NCBI RefSeq assembly: GCF_000712055.1
Contig: NZ_JOOA01000002.1
Coordinates: 2,356,001-2,420,000 of the forward strand
Reading direction: 5' to 3'
Length of the DNA stretch: 64,000 bases
Origin: Ruminococcus sp. HUN007
GTDB taxonomy: Bacteria > Bacillota > Clostridia > Oscillospirales > Ruminococcaceae
Shown here: positions 53,837-61,493 of the stretch, one piece after another
Numbering within the stretch: the first letter of the stretch is position 1
Layout of the letters: each line of letters opens with the position of its first letter
Notes under the pieces: model-generated
Seen by the model: the letters and a program-made list of their open reading frames with translations, nothing else
Told to the model about the DNA's origin: nothing
Databases searched by the model: none
Made by a program: the position numbers and the translations under genes

Positions 53837-55537
53837 TTAATATTGTATTTTTTTGTTCTGCTTCCGCTTTTTATCGATATACATCTCTTTGTCACAGCGG
53901 GAGATTATTTCCTTTACATCAGGTTTTTCACCGTCTTCGTACGGAGAGTATGAGGCAGTTCCCACGGCAACTGCAAACGGATAATCCTTGAAAGAGTTTT
54001 CTTCGTTTTCAAGAGTCTGCTTCAGGTCTGCCTTGAAATCCTGAGACGCTGTGCAGACGAATTCATCGCCGCCTGTACGGTAGACTTTTCCGCTGTGCCT
54101 GTTCATTACATCGAGCAGCAGGTGCACACATTTTATTATGCACTGGTCTCCGGTCTGGTGACCGTAATTGTCGTTCAGATACTTCAGACCGTTAACGTCG
54201 CACACTGCGAAGAAAAGTTTACGGCATTTTTCAGGTTTCAGAACAAGCTGATTTATGAGCTGTTCATACGCGTTTCTGTTGTATGCACCGGTCATTGAAT
54301 CCTTTGCAGCTTCGTTGAGCCTGCGGCGCATACGTTTTCTGCTGATCAGCAAGATGATAGCTGATGCGGTGAATAAAACTGCCAGAATTACAGCACCGAT
54401 GATCATTTTCGTGCGTTTCCGTAACATTATTCTGTCGGCGTAAGTTTCAAGACTGTCGGTTATAACGAAGTCATCAATGAAGAAATCAACGTGTTTGTAT
54501 TTCAGTTCATCTTTCGGTTTTACTGATGTTATGTAAAGTACAGGATCGACGGCACCTTCAGGTACAGTAAAAATGCCTCCTAATGAAGACCAGCTGCCTG
54601 AGCTTGTCTCATGGGACGGGATCACAGCTATATCAGTGTAGGATGTTTCACTTGTATGATACTGCAGATAAATTGAAAAGTATTCTTTACTGATATGTGA
54701 CGCTGCAAACAGTATCTGCGTGCTGCACCGGTACGGAACATTTTTTTTCAGAGCAGAAATATCGAGGGCAACACCGTCGCGACTGTCCTTTCTGCAGCAG
54801 ACGCTGAGAGAATGTTCGCCTTTGAAGGAAGCGGTGCCTGAACGTATAATGCTTGCATCGCGAACAGCTTTGAATCCGGGATCAACTCCGTTTTCGAAAT
54901 CGTACAGTGTGGTGCCTTCCGGTTTGAGCTGCGGCGCTGAAATAATATCTCCGGAGTTTTTTTCCGTTATGATGATATCATCCAGCCAGATCGTCGATTC
55001 ACGGTTTCCGGATTCGAAGTAAATATCCAGTTTTTCCACGTTTTCCGAAAGAAGCAGATCAGCTTCTCCGCTTACCCATTCATTCTTTTTGATGTCTCTG
55101 ATCCAATGAACATTTTCGTAGCGCTCACCTGAGTCTGAAAATGTTTTTCTGACAGACATACGTATATAGTCATCTTCTTTGCCGTCATACATGCATTTAA
55201 AAGAAATGTGGTATTCCGTTCCCAGTCGGATACAGTCGGTTATGTCAGCGGCAGGACCGTCAAAACATGTTTCTCTGTCATCGACCTTAAGAGCTCCGCT
55301 GCCGGAGTACGTTTTTTCATGGTCTATCTGCATTCGTATACGTCCGACAATAGGAAACCATTCGTCAAGTGCGTTTTCATTTTCAAAATCATAGGCCGCT
55401 ACGACTGAAGATTCATCTTCTGAAGGTTCTGCTGAAACAGCAGTGCATAATGAGCCGGCAAACATGAAAAAGAACGTTAAAGCAATCAGAAAAGCTGTTG
55501 CCGGAAAGTTTTTCTTTTTTATGTTTTCGTGTTTCAT
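53837..55537 (-). CDS. Transmembrane diguanylate cyclase with two extracellular CBM22-like modules (sensor C)
   Basis: 566 residues from the ATG at 55535-55537, which follows AAAGGT. The longer frame starts inside the -10 box, so it is rejected. Signal segment LIALTFFFMFAGSLCTAVSA. Module 1 has DDRETCFDGPAADI and IYFESGN; module 2 is degenerate (CCRKDSRDGVALDI). The membrane helix is MIIGAVILAVLFTASAIILL. The GGDEF domain has DSMTGAYNRNAYE, CDVNGLKYLNDNYGHQTGD (Gly where A and B have Phe) and RTGGDEFVC. The most diverged of the three cyclases. Divergent from the LacI-type gene, with promoters 17 bp apart. Confidence 0.87.
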   Translation of the reverse strand: MKHENIKKKNFPATAFLIALTFFFMFAGSLCTAVSAEPSEDESSVVAAYDFENENALDEWFPIVGRIRMQIDHEKTYSGSGALKVDDRETCFDGPAADITDCIRLGTEYHISFKCMYDGKEDDYIRMSVRKTFSDSGERYENVHWIRDIKKNEWVSGEADLLLSENVEKLDIYFESGNRESTIWLDDIIITEKNSGDIISAPQLKPEGTTLYDFENGVDPGFKAVRDASIIRSGTASFKGEHSLSVCCRKDSRDGVALDISALKKNVPYRCSTQILFAASHISKEYFSIYLQYHTSETSYTDIAVIPSHETSSGSWSSLGGIFTVPEGAVDPVLYITSVKPKDELKYKHVDFFIDDFVITDSLETYADRIMLRKRTKMIIGAVILAVLFTASAIILLISRKRMRRRLNEAAKDSMTGAYNRNAYEQLINQLVLKPEKCRKLFFAVCDVNGLKYLNDNYGHQTGDQCIIKCVHLLLDVMNRHSGKVYRTGGDEFVCTASQDFKADLKQTLENEENSFKDYPFAVAVGTASYSPYEDGEKPDVKEIISRCDKEMYIDKKRKQNKKIQY

Positions 55538-55559
55538 ATATTTTACCTTTAAAAAATCA

Positions 55560-55599
55560 GGAAAACATTCTGATTTTACTGATTCATCAGTGTTTTCAT
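55560..55599. repeat. Compact copy of the dispersed repeat in the sensor C leader
   Basis: GGAAAACATTCTGAT and ATCAGTGTTTTC ends only about 15 bp apart, lacking the GC-rich core. It lies between the sensor C promoter and start. Confidence 0.55.
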
Positions 55600-55628
55600 G
55601 ATGCGTGTAAAGTGTTTTATGATAAATC

Positions 55629-55657
55629 ATTATAACACATGTGAGGGATTTTGTCTA
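55629..55657 (-). promoter_or_regulatory. Promoter of sensor C
   Basis: On the minus strand TAGACA (55652-55657), a 17-bp spacer and TATAAT (55629-55634), with TGT before the -10. Confidence 0.7.
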
Positions 55658-55674
55658 TGCTTTCTAATGCGTAG

Positions 55675-55703
55675 TTGCAATTTTCTGTCGAATCTGTTAT
55701 AAT
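55675..55703 (+). promoter_or_regulatory. Promoter of the LacI-type regulator gene
   Basis: TTGCAA (55675-55680), a 17-bp spacer and TATAAT (55698-55703). Confidence 0.8.
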
Positions 55704-55716
55704 AGTAATGGATTGA

Positions 55717-55730
55717 TGTAAACGTTTTAT
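55717..55730 (+). promoter_or_regulatory. Putative LacI-family operator
   Basis: TGTAAACGTTTTAT has the central CG and near-palindromic form usual for LacI/CcpA-type sites. It lies just past the -10 of the regulator's own promoter, so autoregulation is likely. Confidence 0.6.
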
Positions 55731-55806
55731 TTATAGGAATAATTACGGTTTGTGTGCGCTTGCGGCCGCATTAAGTATACAGATATACAAGAATGGAGAG
55801 AGAAAT

Positions 55807-56802
55807 TTGGAAGCTACGATAAAAGATGTTGCGAAATATGCCGGAGTATCTGTTGCAACGATTTCAAGAGTACTCAACAACAGTTCCGTTGTGGCACCCG
55901 AAACAGCTGAAAAAGTAAACAAGGCGATAAAGGAACTTAACTACAAGCCGAATTTTCTCGGACGAAACCTGAGAAAACGCGAGACAAATGTCATACTTGC
56001 ACTGGTTCCTTCCACCGAGCAGACATACTACAGCGAGATCCTGCACGGAATGCAGATCGAGGCGCTGAATCACGGCTACGATGTTTTCATGAGTATGACC
56101 AACAGTTACGGACCTCATGAAGAAAGACTTCTCGGAATGCTGAGAAACAGAACAGTCGATGCTGCGGTTCTCATGGGTACTGTTCTCGACGACAAAACTC
56201 TTAACGAGCTGGCTGACCAGTACTGCATAGCGCTCTGCTGTGAGCCGCGTCAGGGGTCTGACATCCTTACTGTAATGATCGACAATGAAAAGGCAGCCTA
56301 CGATGCCGTAAAATATCTTGCATCCATCGGACATAAAAAGATAGGAATGGTTTCGACTGAAGTCCGTTCACCGTCATCAGTGGAACGTGAAGAAGGCTAT
56401 ATGCATGCTCTTAAGGACTGCGGCCTTGAATTTGATGAAAGATACCTGTTCAGAGATACTTATGACTATACAAGCGGAATGAAGGCTGCTGAATACTTCA
56501 GCAGAATGGAAAACCGTCCGACAGCTGCGTTTGCCGTTTCGGATCTTCTTGCGGCAGGATTCATAAAAAAAGCAACTGAGCTTGGTATCAGAATAGGACG
56601 TGAATTTTCAGTTATCGGATTTGACAATATAAGCATGGCTGAAATGTATACACCTTCTATTTCAACGGTTGAACAGCCTTGCTTCGAAATAGGAAAAATG
56701 GTAGCGAAGCTCGTTATCGAGAACATTTCAGGCAAAAATAACAGCGGCAGGATATTCCTTGATCACAGACTTATCTTCCGCCAGTCTACTGAAAGAAAAT
56801 AA
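55807..56802 (+). CDS. LacI-family transcriptional regulator
   Basis: 331 residues from the TTG at 55807, preceded by GGAGAG, which puts the helix-turn-helix ATIKDVAKYAGVSVATISRVLNN at the very N-terminus as in the family. A hinge helix (about 48-58) and a periplasmic-binding-like sensor domain follow (VIGFDNISMAEMYTPSIST near the end). It represses or activates genes in response to a small sugar. It diverges from sensor C, whose promoter is within 60 bp of the putative operator, so sensor C is a likely target. Effector unknown. Confidence 0.92.
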   Translation: MEATIKDVAKYAGVSVATISRVLNNSSVVAPETAEKVNKAIKELNYKPNFLGRNLRKRETNVILALVPSTEQTYYSEILHGMQIEALNHGYDVFMSMTNSYGPHEERLLGMLRNRTVDAAVLMGTVLDDKTLNELADQYCIALCCEPRQGSDILTVMIDNEKAAYDAVKYLASIGHKKIGMVSTEVRSPSSVEREEGYMHALKDCGLEFDERYLFRDTYDYTSGMKAAEYFSRMENRPTAAFAVSDLLAAGFIKKATELGIRIGREFSVIGFDNISMAEMYTPSISTVEQPCFEIGKMVAKLVIENISGKNNSGRIFLDHRLIFRQSTERK

Positions 56803-56865
56803 AAACTATGCTGCCTGCAGATGCGCAGACTATGGTCGTTTATGTAACGGCCGGCAGTAAATAAA

Positions 56866-56903
56866 AAAGGGTGCACGCCTCATGTCGGGGCGTGCACCCT
56901 TTG
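56866..56903 (+). terminator. Terminator of the LacI-type gene
   Basis: AAAGGGTGCACGCC/GGCGTGCACCCTTT stem followed by TGTCTT; A-rich on the other side, so it may work both ways. Confidence 0.85.
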
Positions 56904-56907
56904 TCTT

Positions 56908-56943
56908 ACAGTAAACGTAAAAATCTGTTTGCGTTTACTGTAA
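56908..56943 (-). terminator. Hairpin at the 3' end of cca
   Basis: ACAGTAAACG/CGTTTACTGT stem directly after the cca stop codon. Without a T-run of its own it may act with the hairpin at 56866. Confidence 0.55.
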
Positions 56944-58275
56944 TTATTCTCCGTTCCGGCTGCTGTTTTTAGCGTATTCCAGAAGCTTTTCGTATTTGTT
57001 TTCAAGTTTGTCATCAAGCACGGCGTTCAGCATACTGTTCAGAGCTTTTCCTATCTGAGTGCCGGTGAAGCCTTCACTCATGAGCTGGTTTCCGTTTATG
57101 TCGAGTTCCTTTACTGTAAGGCATTCCTTTCTGGCGAGTATGTCATCTGCCGTTTCGCGAAGCCAGTCAAGATCATTTAAGCTGCTTGCACATACACCGT
57201 CCTTTGAAACGCCGTCGGCACGCTGAACTTCAAGGAGTTTATAGAAAAGCTCAGGGCCAATCTCAGAAAGTACGTGCTTTACATCCTGACGTGATCTGAA
57301 TTCAAAGTCGTGGTACTTTATAAGAGTTGTGACATTTTTTATTGTTTTATTGTCGTACTTAAGACGCTTCAGGATGGCTTCGGCCTTGACTGCACCTTTT
57401 TCCGGATGCTTTTTGAAGTGGCCTCTTCCGTCCGGTGTAAGAAGGAAACAGTCCGGTTTTGCAATGTCGTGAAGCAGCATTGTGATCCTGTATTCCTCAG
57501 TGTTTTCCGCGTTCATGACAGCTCTTACAGTGTGTTCCCATACAGTGTAGGCGTGATATTTGCTGTGCTGTTCAAAACCGATCATAGGCGTTATTTCCGG
57601 AATGAATACTTCGAGGATCTCGTGGTATTTCATAAGTATCTTAAATACTGACTTTCCGCAGAGAAGTTTTTCGAGTTCAGTACGCAGTCTTTCAGCCGAG
57701 ATCATTTTAAGCGTGTCCTTTAACAGGAAGATCTGCTTTTCCGTCTCATCCGCTATGGTGAAATCAAGCTGGGAAGCGAAACGTACCGCACGCATTATGC
57801 GGAGCGCGTCCTCGTCAAAGCGCTTTTCGGCTTCGCCTACACAGCGTATGACTTTGTTTTCAAGATCCTCTCTGCCGCCGAAACAGTCAACTATTGTTCC
57901 GTCTTCACTGCAGGCGAGGGCGTTTACCGTAAAATCGCGTCTTGAAAGGTCATCTTTCAGTTCAGTCGAAAAAGTGACTGACTCAGGGTGACGCTTGTCG
58001 GAGTATTCTCCGTCAATTCGGTATGTGGTTATTTCTATCTGCATTTTATCGATGATAACAGCTACAGTACCGTGCTGTATTCCCACATCGATACATCTGT
58101 AATCTCTGAAAACTGACTGCGTCTGCTCCGGAAGCGCGTTGGTGGTAACGTCGTAATCATGAGGTGTTCGTCCGAGAAGATAGTCGCGCACGCATCCGCC
58201 GACGATATATGCTTCAAAACCCGCTTCCGTCAGGAGGCGGAGGGCAGTCTGAACCTGCTCTGGTATGTTTGTCAT
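56944..58275 (-). CDS. cca: CCA tRNA nucleotidyltransferase
   Basis: 443 residues. Adds or repairs the 3' CCA of tRNAs; both tRNA genes in this window lack an encoded CCA. Class II polymerase beta-like head with GGCVRDYLLG, HDYDVTT and a later RRDFTVNALA, then RFDEDALRIMRAVRFASQL, and an HD domain (LLHDIAKP) in the C-terminal half. The HD-bearing form is normal in Firmicutes. RBS AAAGGAAA. Confidence 0.95.
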   Translation of the reverse strand: MTNIPEQVQTALRLLTEAGFEAYIVGGCVRDYLLGRTPHDYDVTTNALPEQTQSVFRDYRCIDVGIQHGTVAVIIDKMQIEITTYRIDGEYSDKRHPESVTFSTELKDDLSRRDFTVNALACSEDGTIVDCFGGREDLENKVIRCVGEAEKRFDEDALRIMRAVRFASQLDFTIADETEKQIFLLKDTLKMISAERLRTELEKLLCGKSVFKILMKYHEILEVFIPEITPMIGFEQHSKYHAYTVWEHTVRAVMNAENTEEYRITMLLHDIAKPDCFLLTPDGRGHFKKHPEKGAVKAEAILKRLKYDNKTIKNVTTLIKYHDFEFRSRQDVKHVLSEIGPELFYKLLEVQRADGVSKDGVCASSLNDLDWLRETADDILARKECLTVKELDINGNQLMSEGFTGTQIGKALNSMLNAVLDDKLENKYEKLLEYAKNSSRNGE

Positions 58276-58302
58276 AGTTATTTCCTTTCATATATTAAAC
58301 GA

Positions 58303-58412
58303 TAAACACTGATTAAGTCAGCAATCCGGCTTTGCCGGATTGCCGGGGAGGGGAGATTACGGGGCTTCGCCCCGTGTCCCACGCTGATTTATAAATAAAT
58401 CAGCGCTTTCGC
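58303..58412. repeat. Dispersed hairpin repeat, full copy upstream of cca
   Basis: Same order as the copy at 96: AAACACTGATTAAG, a perfect GCAATCCGGC/GCCGGATTGC hairpin, ACGGGGCTTCGCCCCGT hairpin, and ACGCTGATTTAT/ATAAATCAGCG hairpin. It ends three bases before the stop of the next gene. Confidence 0.85.
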
Positions 58413-58414
58413 AG

Positions 58415-59392
58415 TTATGCCTTGAACTCCGGACCGACAGGTGTGTAAGTGATGTTTTCTGTCGGTTTGACCGCGTTTCTGAAATGTTCCGGGTCGGCGG
58501 TAAAGAGCTCCATTAGTTCGTCGGAATAGCCGGAGGTAATGGAGTAGCCGTTCTGGACAACGTCGTCTATGATAAGCGGACAAAGTGATTCCGGACACTG
58601 CGCTTTTATGAGCATTCCGTTATCCAGTCCGAACATCAGGCAGTACTGGCGTGTGCTGTAGTTGTACATTCCTCCGCGGCGATAGTGGTCAATAATGTCG
58701 AACGAACTGTATACCCATACAATATCTTCAAGTGAGAGTATTATTGCTTCCGAAGTGGAAAGAAAGAAACGGCTGCTTACTGACATAACATCGTTTGACA
58801 CCATGTAGGCTCTGCTTTCTGCAAAATCGCTTTCAGCTTCATCTCTGTCAAGACCATGTTCAGCATATCCGCTCATCAGCACACGGTACTGTCCGCCGCC
58901 AAGAGTGTAAATAAATGAAACGATCAGACAGAAGTCGAATATCAGAAGTATTATAGATATGGTTCCTATAAGCATGAAAAACAGTGTCAGTGCGACACAG
59001 ATAAACGTTAAAATAAAACTGATTACGGTTTTTCTGAAGCGGAGGATAAACTTAAGGCTTTTATGTTTTTCAGGGTTCTTAAGATATCTCTGCCTTTCTT
59101 CTTCAAGTTCCGCCTGCTTCTTTTTATAGCTTTTACTGTTCGGATCATCAAGAGCGCGCAGTTTCTTTTCTATAACCTTTACCTGATTGTAGATATAGAT
59201 TCCGCCAATTATAAAGAAAAGACCTATTATGCCAAACATAATAAGGAAGCCTTTGTCATGCTCCTGTATGGTCAGGAATATTGCGATAAACCAGAACACG
59301 GCGCCGATGATCATGGTGACTATACCACTGACTTTTGAATTTTTCGCCCTGTTGTTTTTGAACTTATCTTCGTTGATATACTTGTAAGACAT
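58415..59392 (-). CDS. Membrane protein of unknown function
   Basis: 325 residues. Two hydrophobic hairpins (about 22-65 and 120-165) give four membrane helices, separated by a charged helical segment (KKKQAELEEERQRYLKNPEK). The C-terminal 150 residues are soluble (FFLSTSEAIILSLEDIVWVYSS, YNYSTRQYCLMFGLDNG) and look like a PH-like or bacterial PH-type beta domain. No named family can be assigned. Single gene between two hairpin structures. Confidence 0.7.
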   Translation of the reverse strand: MSYKYINEDKFKNNRAKNSKVSGIVTMIIGAVFWFIAIFLTIQEHDKGFLIMFGIIGLFFIIGGIYIYNQVKVIEKKLRALDDPNSKSYKKKQAELEEERQRYLKNPEKHKSLKFILRFRKTVISFILTFICVALTLFFMLIGTISIILLIFDFCLIVSFIYTLGGGQYRVLMSGYAEHGLDRDEAESDFAESRAYMVSNDVMSVSSRFFLSTSEAIILSLEDIVWVYSSFDIIDHYRRGGMYNYSTRQYCLMFGLDNGMLIKAQCPESLCPLIIDDVVQNGYSITSGYSDELMELFTADPEHFRNAVKPTENITYTPVGPEFKA

Positions 59393-59512
59393 AAATGATC
59401 CATCCCCGTTTTTTACTTGTATGTACGCATTCTTTTAAAATGACAGTACACTATAAATGATAACATTTATACGGCGGTTTGTAAATACATATTTTACGGG
59501 TTCTCAGCGTAT

Positions 59513-59553
59513 AAAAATGAAGCCTCATCTGATAAAATACCGGATGAGGCTTC
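59513..59553 (-). terminator. Terminator of the 519-residue dockerin protein gene
   Basis: GAAGCCTCATC/GATGAGGCTTC-type 11-bp stem followed on the minus strand by ATTTTTAT. Confidence 0.85.
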
Positions 59554-59578
59554 GTGTGTGTTATGAAGTTTTGTGTTA

Positions 59579-61138
59579 TTACGTTATCGATTCGTTTTTA
59601 TGGTTGATAACAACTTTGGTATTATCGGTAAATTTAAGTGTCTTGTCGCCTTCTACCAGTATGCACCAGTAGGCCATATCAGCTGTGCCGACCAGCGGAC
59701 TGTAGCGTTCAATGGTCACGGCATCGTTTGTCACATTTGTAACAGTGTGCTTTACCGAACCGCTGCCTTCTTCAAGAAGAATGATGAAAAGGCTGTTGTC
59801 AGCAAACCATTTGTCGGTGTATTTCTTCTTTGCTTCTGCAAACATTTCCTTTGTATTGTCAGAATAACCGAAAGTGCTGTGTGCGTTCAGAAAATCCTCA
59901 AACTCTTTCTGACTTTTTATTATCATGTGTCCCGGGTATGTGACATCAAGATCGCTGGTTCTGATATATTCGGCACTGAAATGGTCAGCGTTACTATCAG
60001 GTCCTTCCGGAGTGTTGATTTTCGGATCGCCGTGAAGTACAGGATGAAGAAGGAGTTCCTTTATGCGGCAGAGGTCGAGAATATTGATCCTGCCGTCTTT
60101 GTTTAAGTCAGCTGCGCCTGCGTCCTTAAGTGATGTTTCTGATCCGATAAGCCAGTTTTGAAGCATGACTGCATCGAGTATACTTGTTTTTCCGTCGAGG
60201 TTTATATCTCCTGCGGTATCATTAAGTATGATTTTCCTCGCACCGTCAGTTATAACGCAGTCTGCCGAGAGGGTCTTGATTACTTCTTCATCGCCGAATG
60301 TTTTTGCGAGTTTCCACGATACTGCGGCAGGGCCGTCGGCCTCCGGAAAGTAAACATTTATGGTGTTTATTCTTCCGCCTTCGAGTGGAACGGCACTTAC
60401 AGGACTGCAGTCAAAGCTTCCGTAGTTTCCTAAAATTCCGCCGTCCGTATTGTGTCCGAAGTCTGTCCAGCCGTAAGGAGTTCCTGCGTTGCTTTCCATG
60501 CAGAAAGTGAGATATCTGCCGTCATATACAGCAACATCACCGTTTTTTTCTTTATAATTTTCAAATTCAGTCATGCAGTCAGGCACCCAGGCGTTAAGAT
60601 CAGTTTCGGTGATCTCAAGCTTGTCATTTACGTTAAACACGTATTTCGGCTGAATGCAGTCGGTAAGTTCAAGAGTCTTGTCACAGAATCTTACGCAGAA
60701 TTTTCCGGCTTTTGTGCCCTTGTAAACTGCGGTTTCAAACTGGATATGCGACGGCATATCAGGATCTTCATACTTGAATGTATGGTGGTAAAGTTCCGTT
60801 GTAACTGCACCGTGTTCTTCTGTGACCTTGTCCCCGTCTTCAACAAAAGAACTTTCAGATATGGAATATCTTTCTTCGTCCTTTTCAGTTATCTGTTCTG
60901 TGAAAAGAACGCATAAATATCCGTCTTCGATATGGGTGGCACCGTATCTGTTGCGGAACTCAAGTGCTGATTTAAAGTCTGTCGGCACCCACTTCGGGAG
61001 TTTTACTGCAGCACCATTTTCCTCTGCAAATACCGCAGGAACGTCATATGCTGTAATTCCTGCCGATGAAAGAGGGGTAAATGCTGTAAGTACTGCCGTG
61101 GCAAAAGCCAGTGTTTTTCCTGTTTTCATACTTTTCAC
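59579..61138 (-). CDS. Secreted protein with central dockerin and two unassigned domains
   Basis: 519 residues. Signal peptide (1-35). Residues about 45-310 form an unrecognised beta-rich region (WVPTDFKSALEFRNRYGATH near its start). Residues about 315-372 are a dockerin (GDINLDGKTSILDA, ADLNKDGRINILDL). Residues about 385-510 form a second small domain (MIIKSQKEFEDFLNAH, SLFIILLEEGSGSVKHTV). No catalytic motif is recognised. A central dockerin is less common than a terminal one, as in the GH10-CE1 protein. Could be an inhibitor, adhesin or new enzyme. Own promoter and terminator. Confidence 0.75.
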   Translation of the reverse strand: MKSMKTGKTLAFATAVLTAFTPLSSAGITAYDVPAVFAEENGAAVKLPKWVPTDFKSALEFRNRYGATHIEDGYLCVLFTEQITEKDEERYSISESSFVEDGDKVTEEHGAVTTELYHHTFKYEDPDMPSHIQFETAVYKGTKAGKFCVRFCDKTLELTDCIQPKYVFNVNDKLEITETDLNAWVPDCMTEFENYKEKNGDVAVYDGRYLTFCMESNAGTPYGWTDFGHNTDGGILGNYGSFDCSPVSAVPLEGGRINTINVYFPEADGPAAVSWKLAKTFGDEEVIKTLSADCVITDGARKIILNDTAGDINLDGKTSILDAVMLQNWLIGSETSLKDAGAADLNKDGRINILDLCRIKELLLHPVLHGDPKINTPEGPDSNADHFSAEYIRTSDLDVTYPGHMIIKSQKEFEDFLNAHSTFGYSDNTKEMFAEAKKKYTDKWFADNSLFIILLEEGSGSVKHTVTNVTNDAVTIERYSPLVGTADMAYWCILVEGDKTLKFTDNTKVVINHKNESIT

Positions 61139-61202
61139 CTTCCGTTTCTTTTTTCGGCGCTTTTCGCTGCTTCACTGATCATCAGTTTAAGCGGTTACTC
61201 TG

Positions 61203-61231
61203 ATTATATCATTTACTGCAGATATGTGCAA
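61203..61231 (-). promoter_or_regulatory. Promoter of the 519-residue dockerin protein gene
   Basis: On the minus strand TTGCAC (61226-61231), a 17-bp spacer and TATAAT (61203-61208). The remaining gap to 61493 has no clear plus-strand promoter for the second HtrA gene. Confidence 0.7.
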
Positions 61232-61493
61232 TGATAATCAGAATACTTTGTCTGCGCCTTATGTCTATAATAACAACGTTCATTCATTTTTATTACACTT
61301 TTTCCGAAGAATAAATTGTGAACATTTCATGAATAACGCAGAATACGCTTATTCGGGACAAGTCATCCGGATCTGCCGGTGCTTTTCTGCATATGTCCGG
61401 TGCTGTGATGAATATTTCTGTAAGTTATCATATTATTATCACATTGAAGATTAAAATAATTAATATGAACGAAGATAAAGGAGTAATGTTACT

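Noticed and set aside
55538..55630. Extended N-terminus of sensor C
   Set aside because: The extra 31 codons would start inside the -10 box of its own promoter and cross a repeat copy; the internal ATG has the ribosome site and signal peptide.
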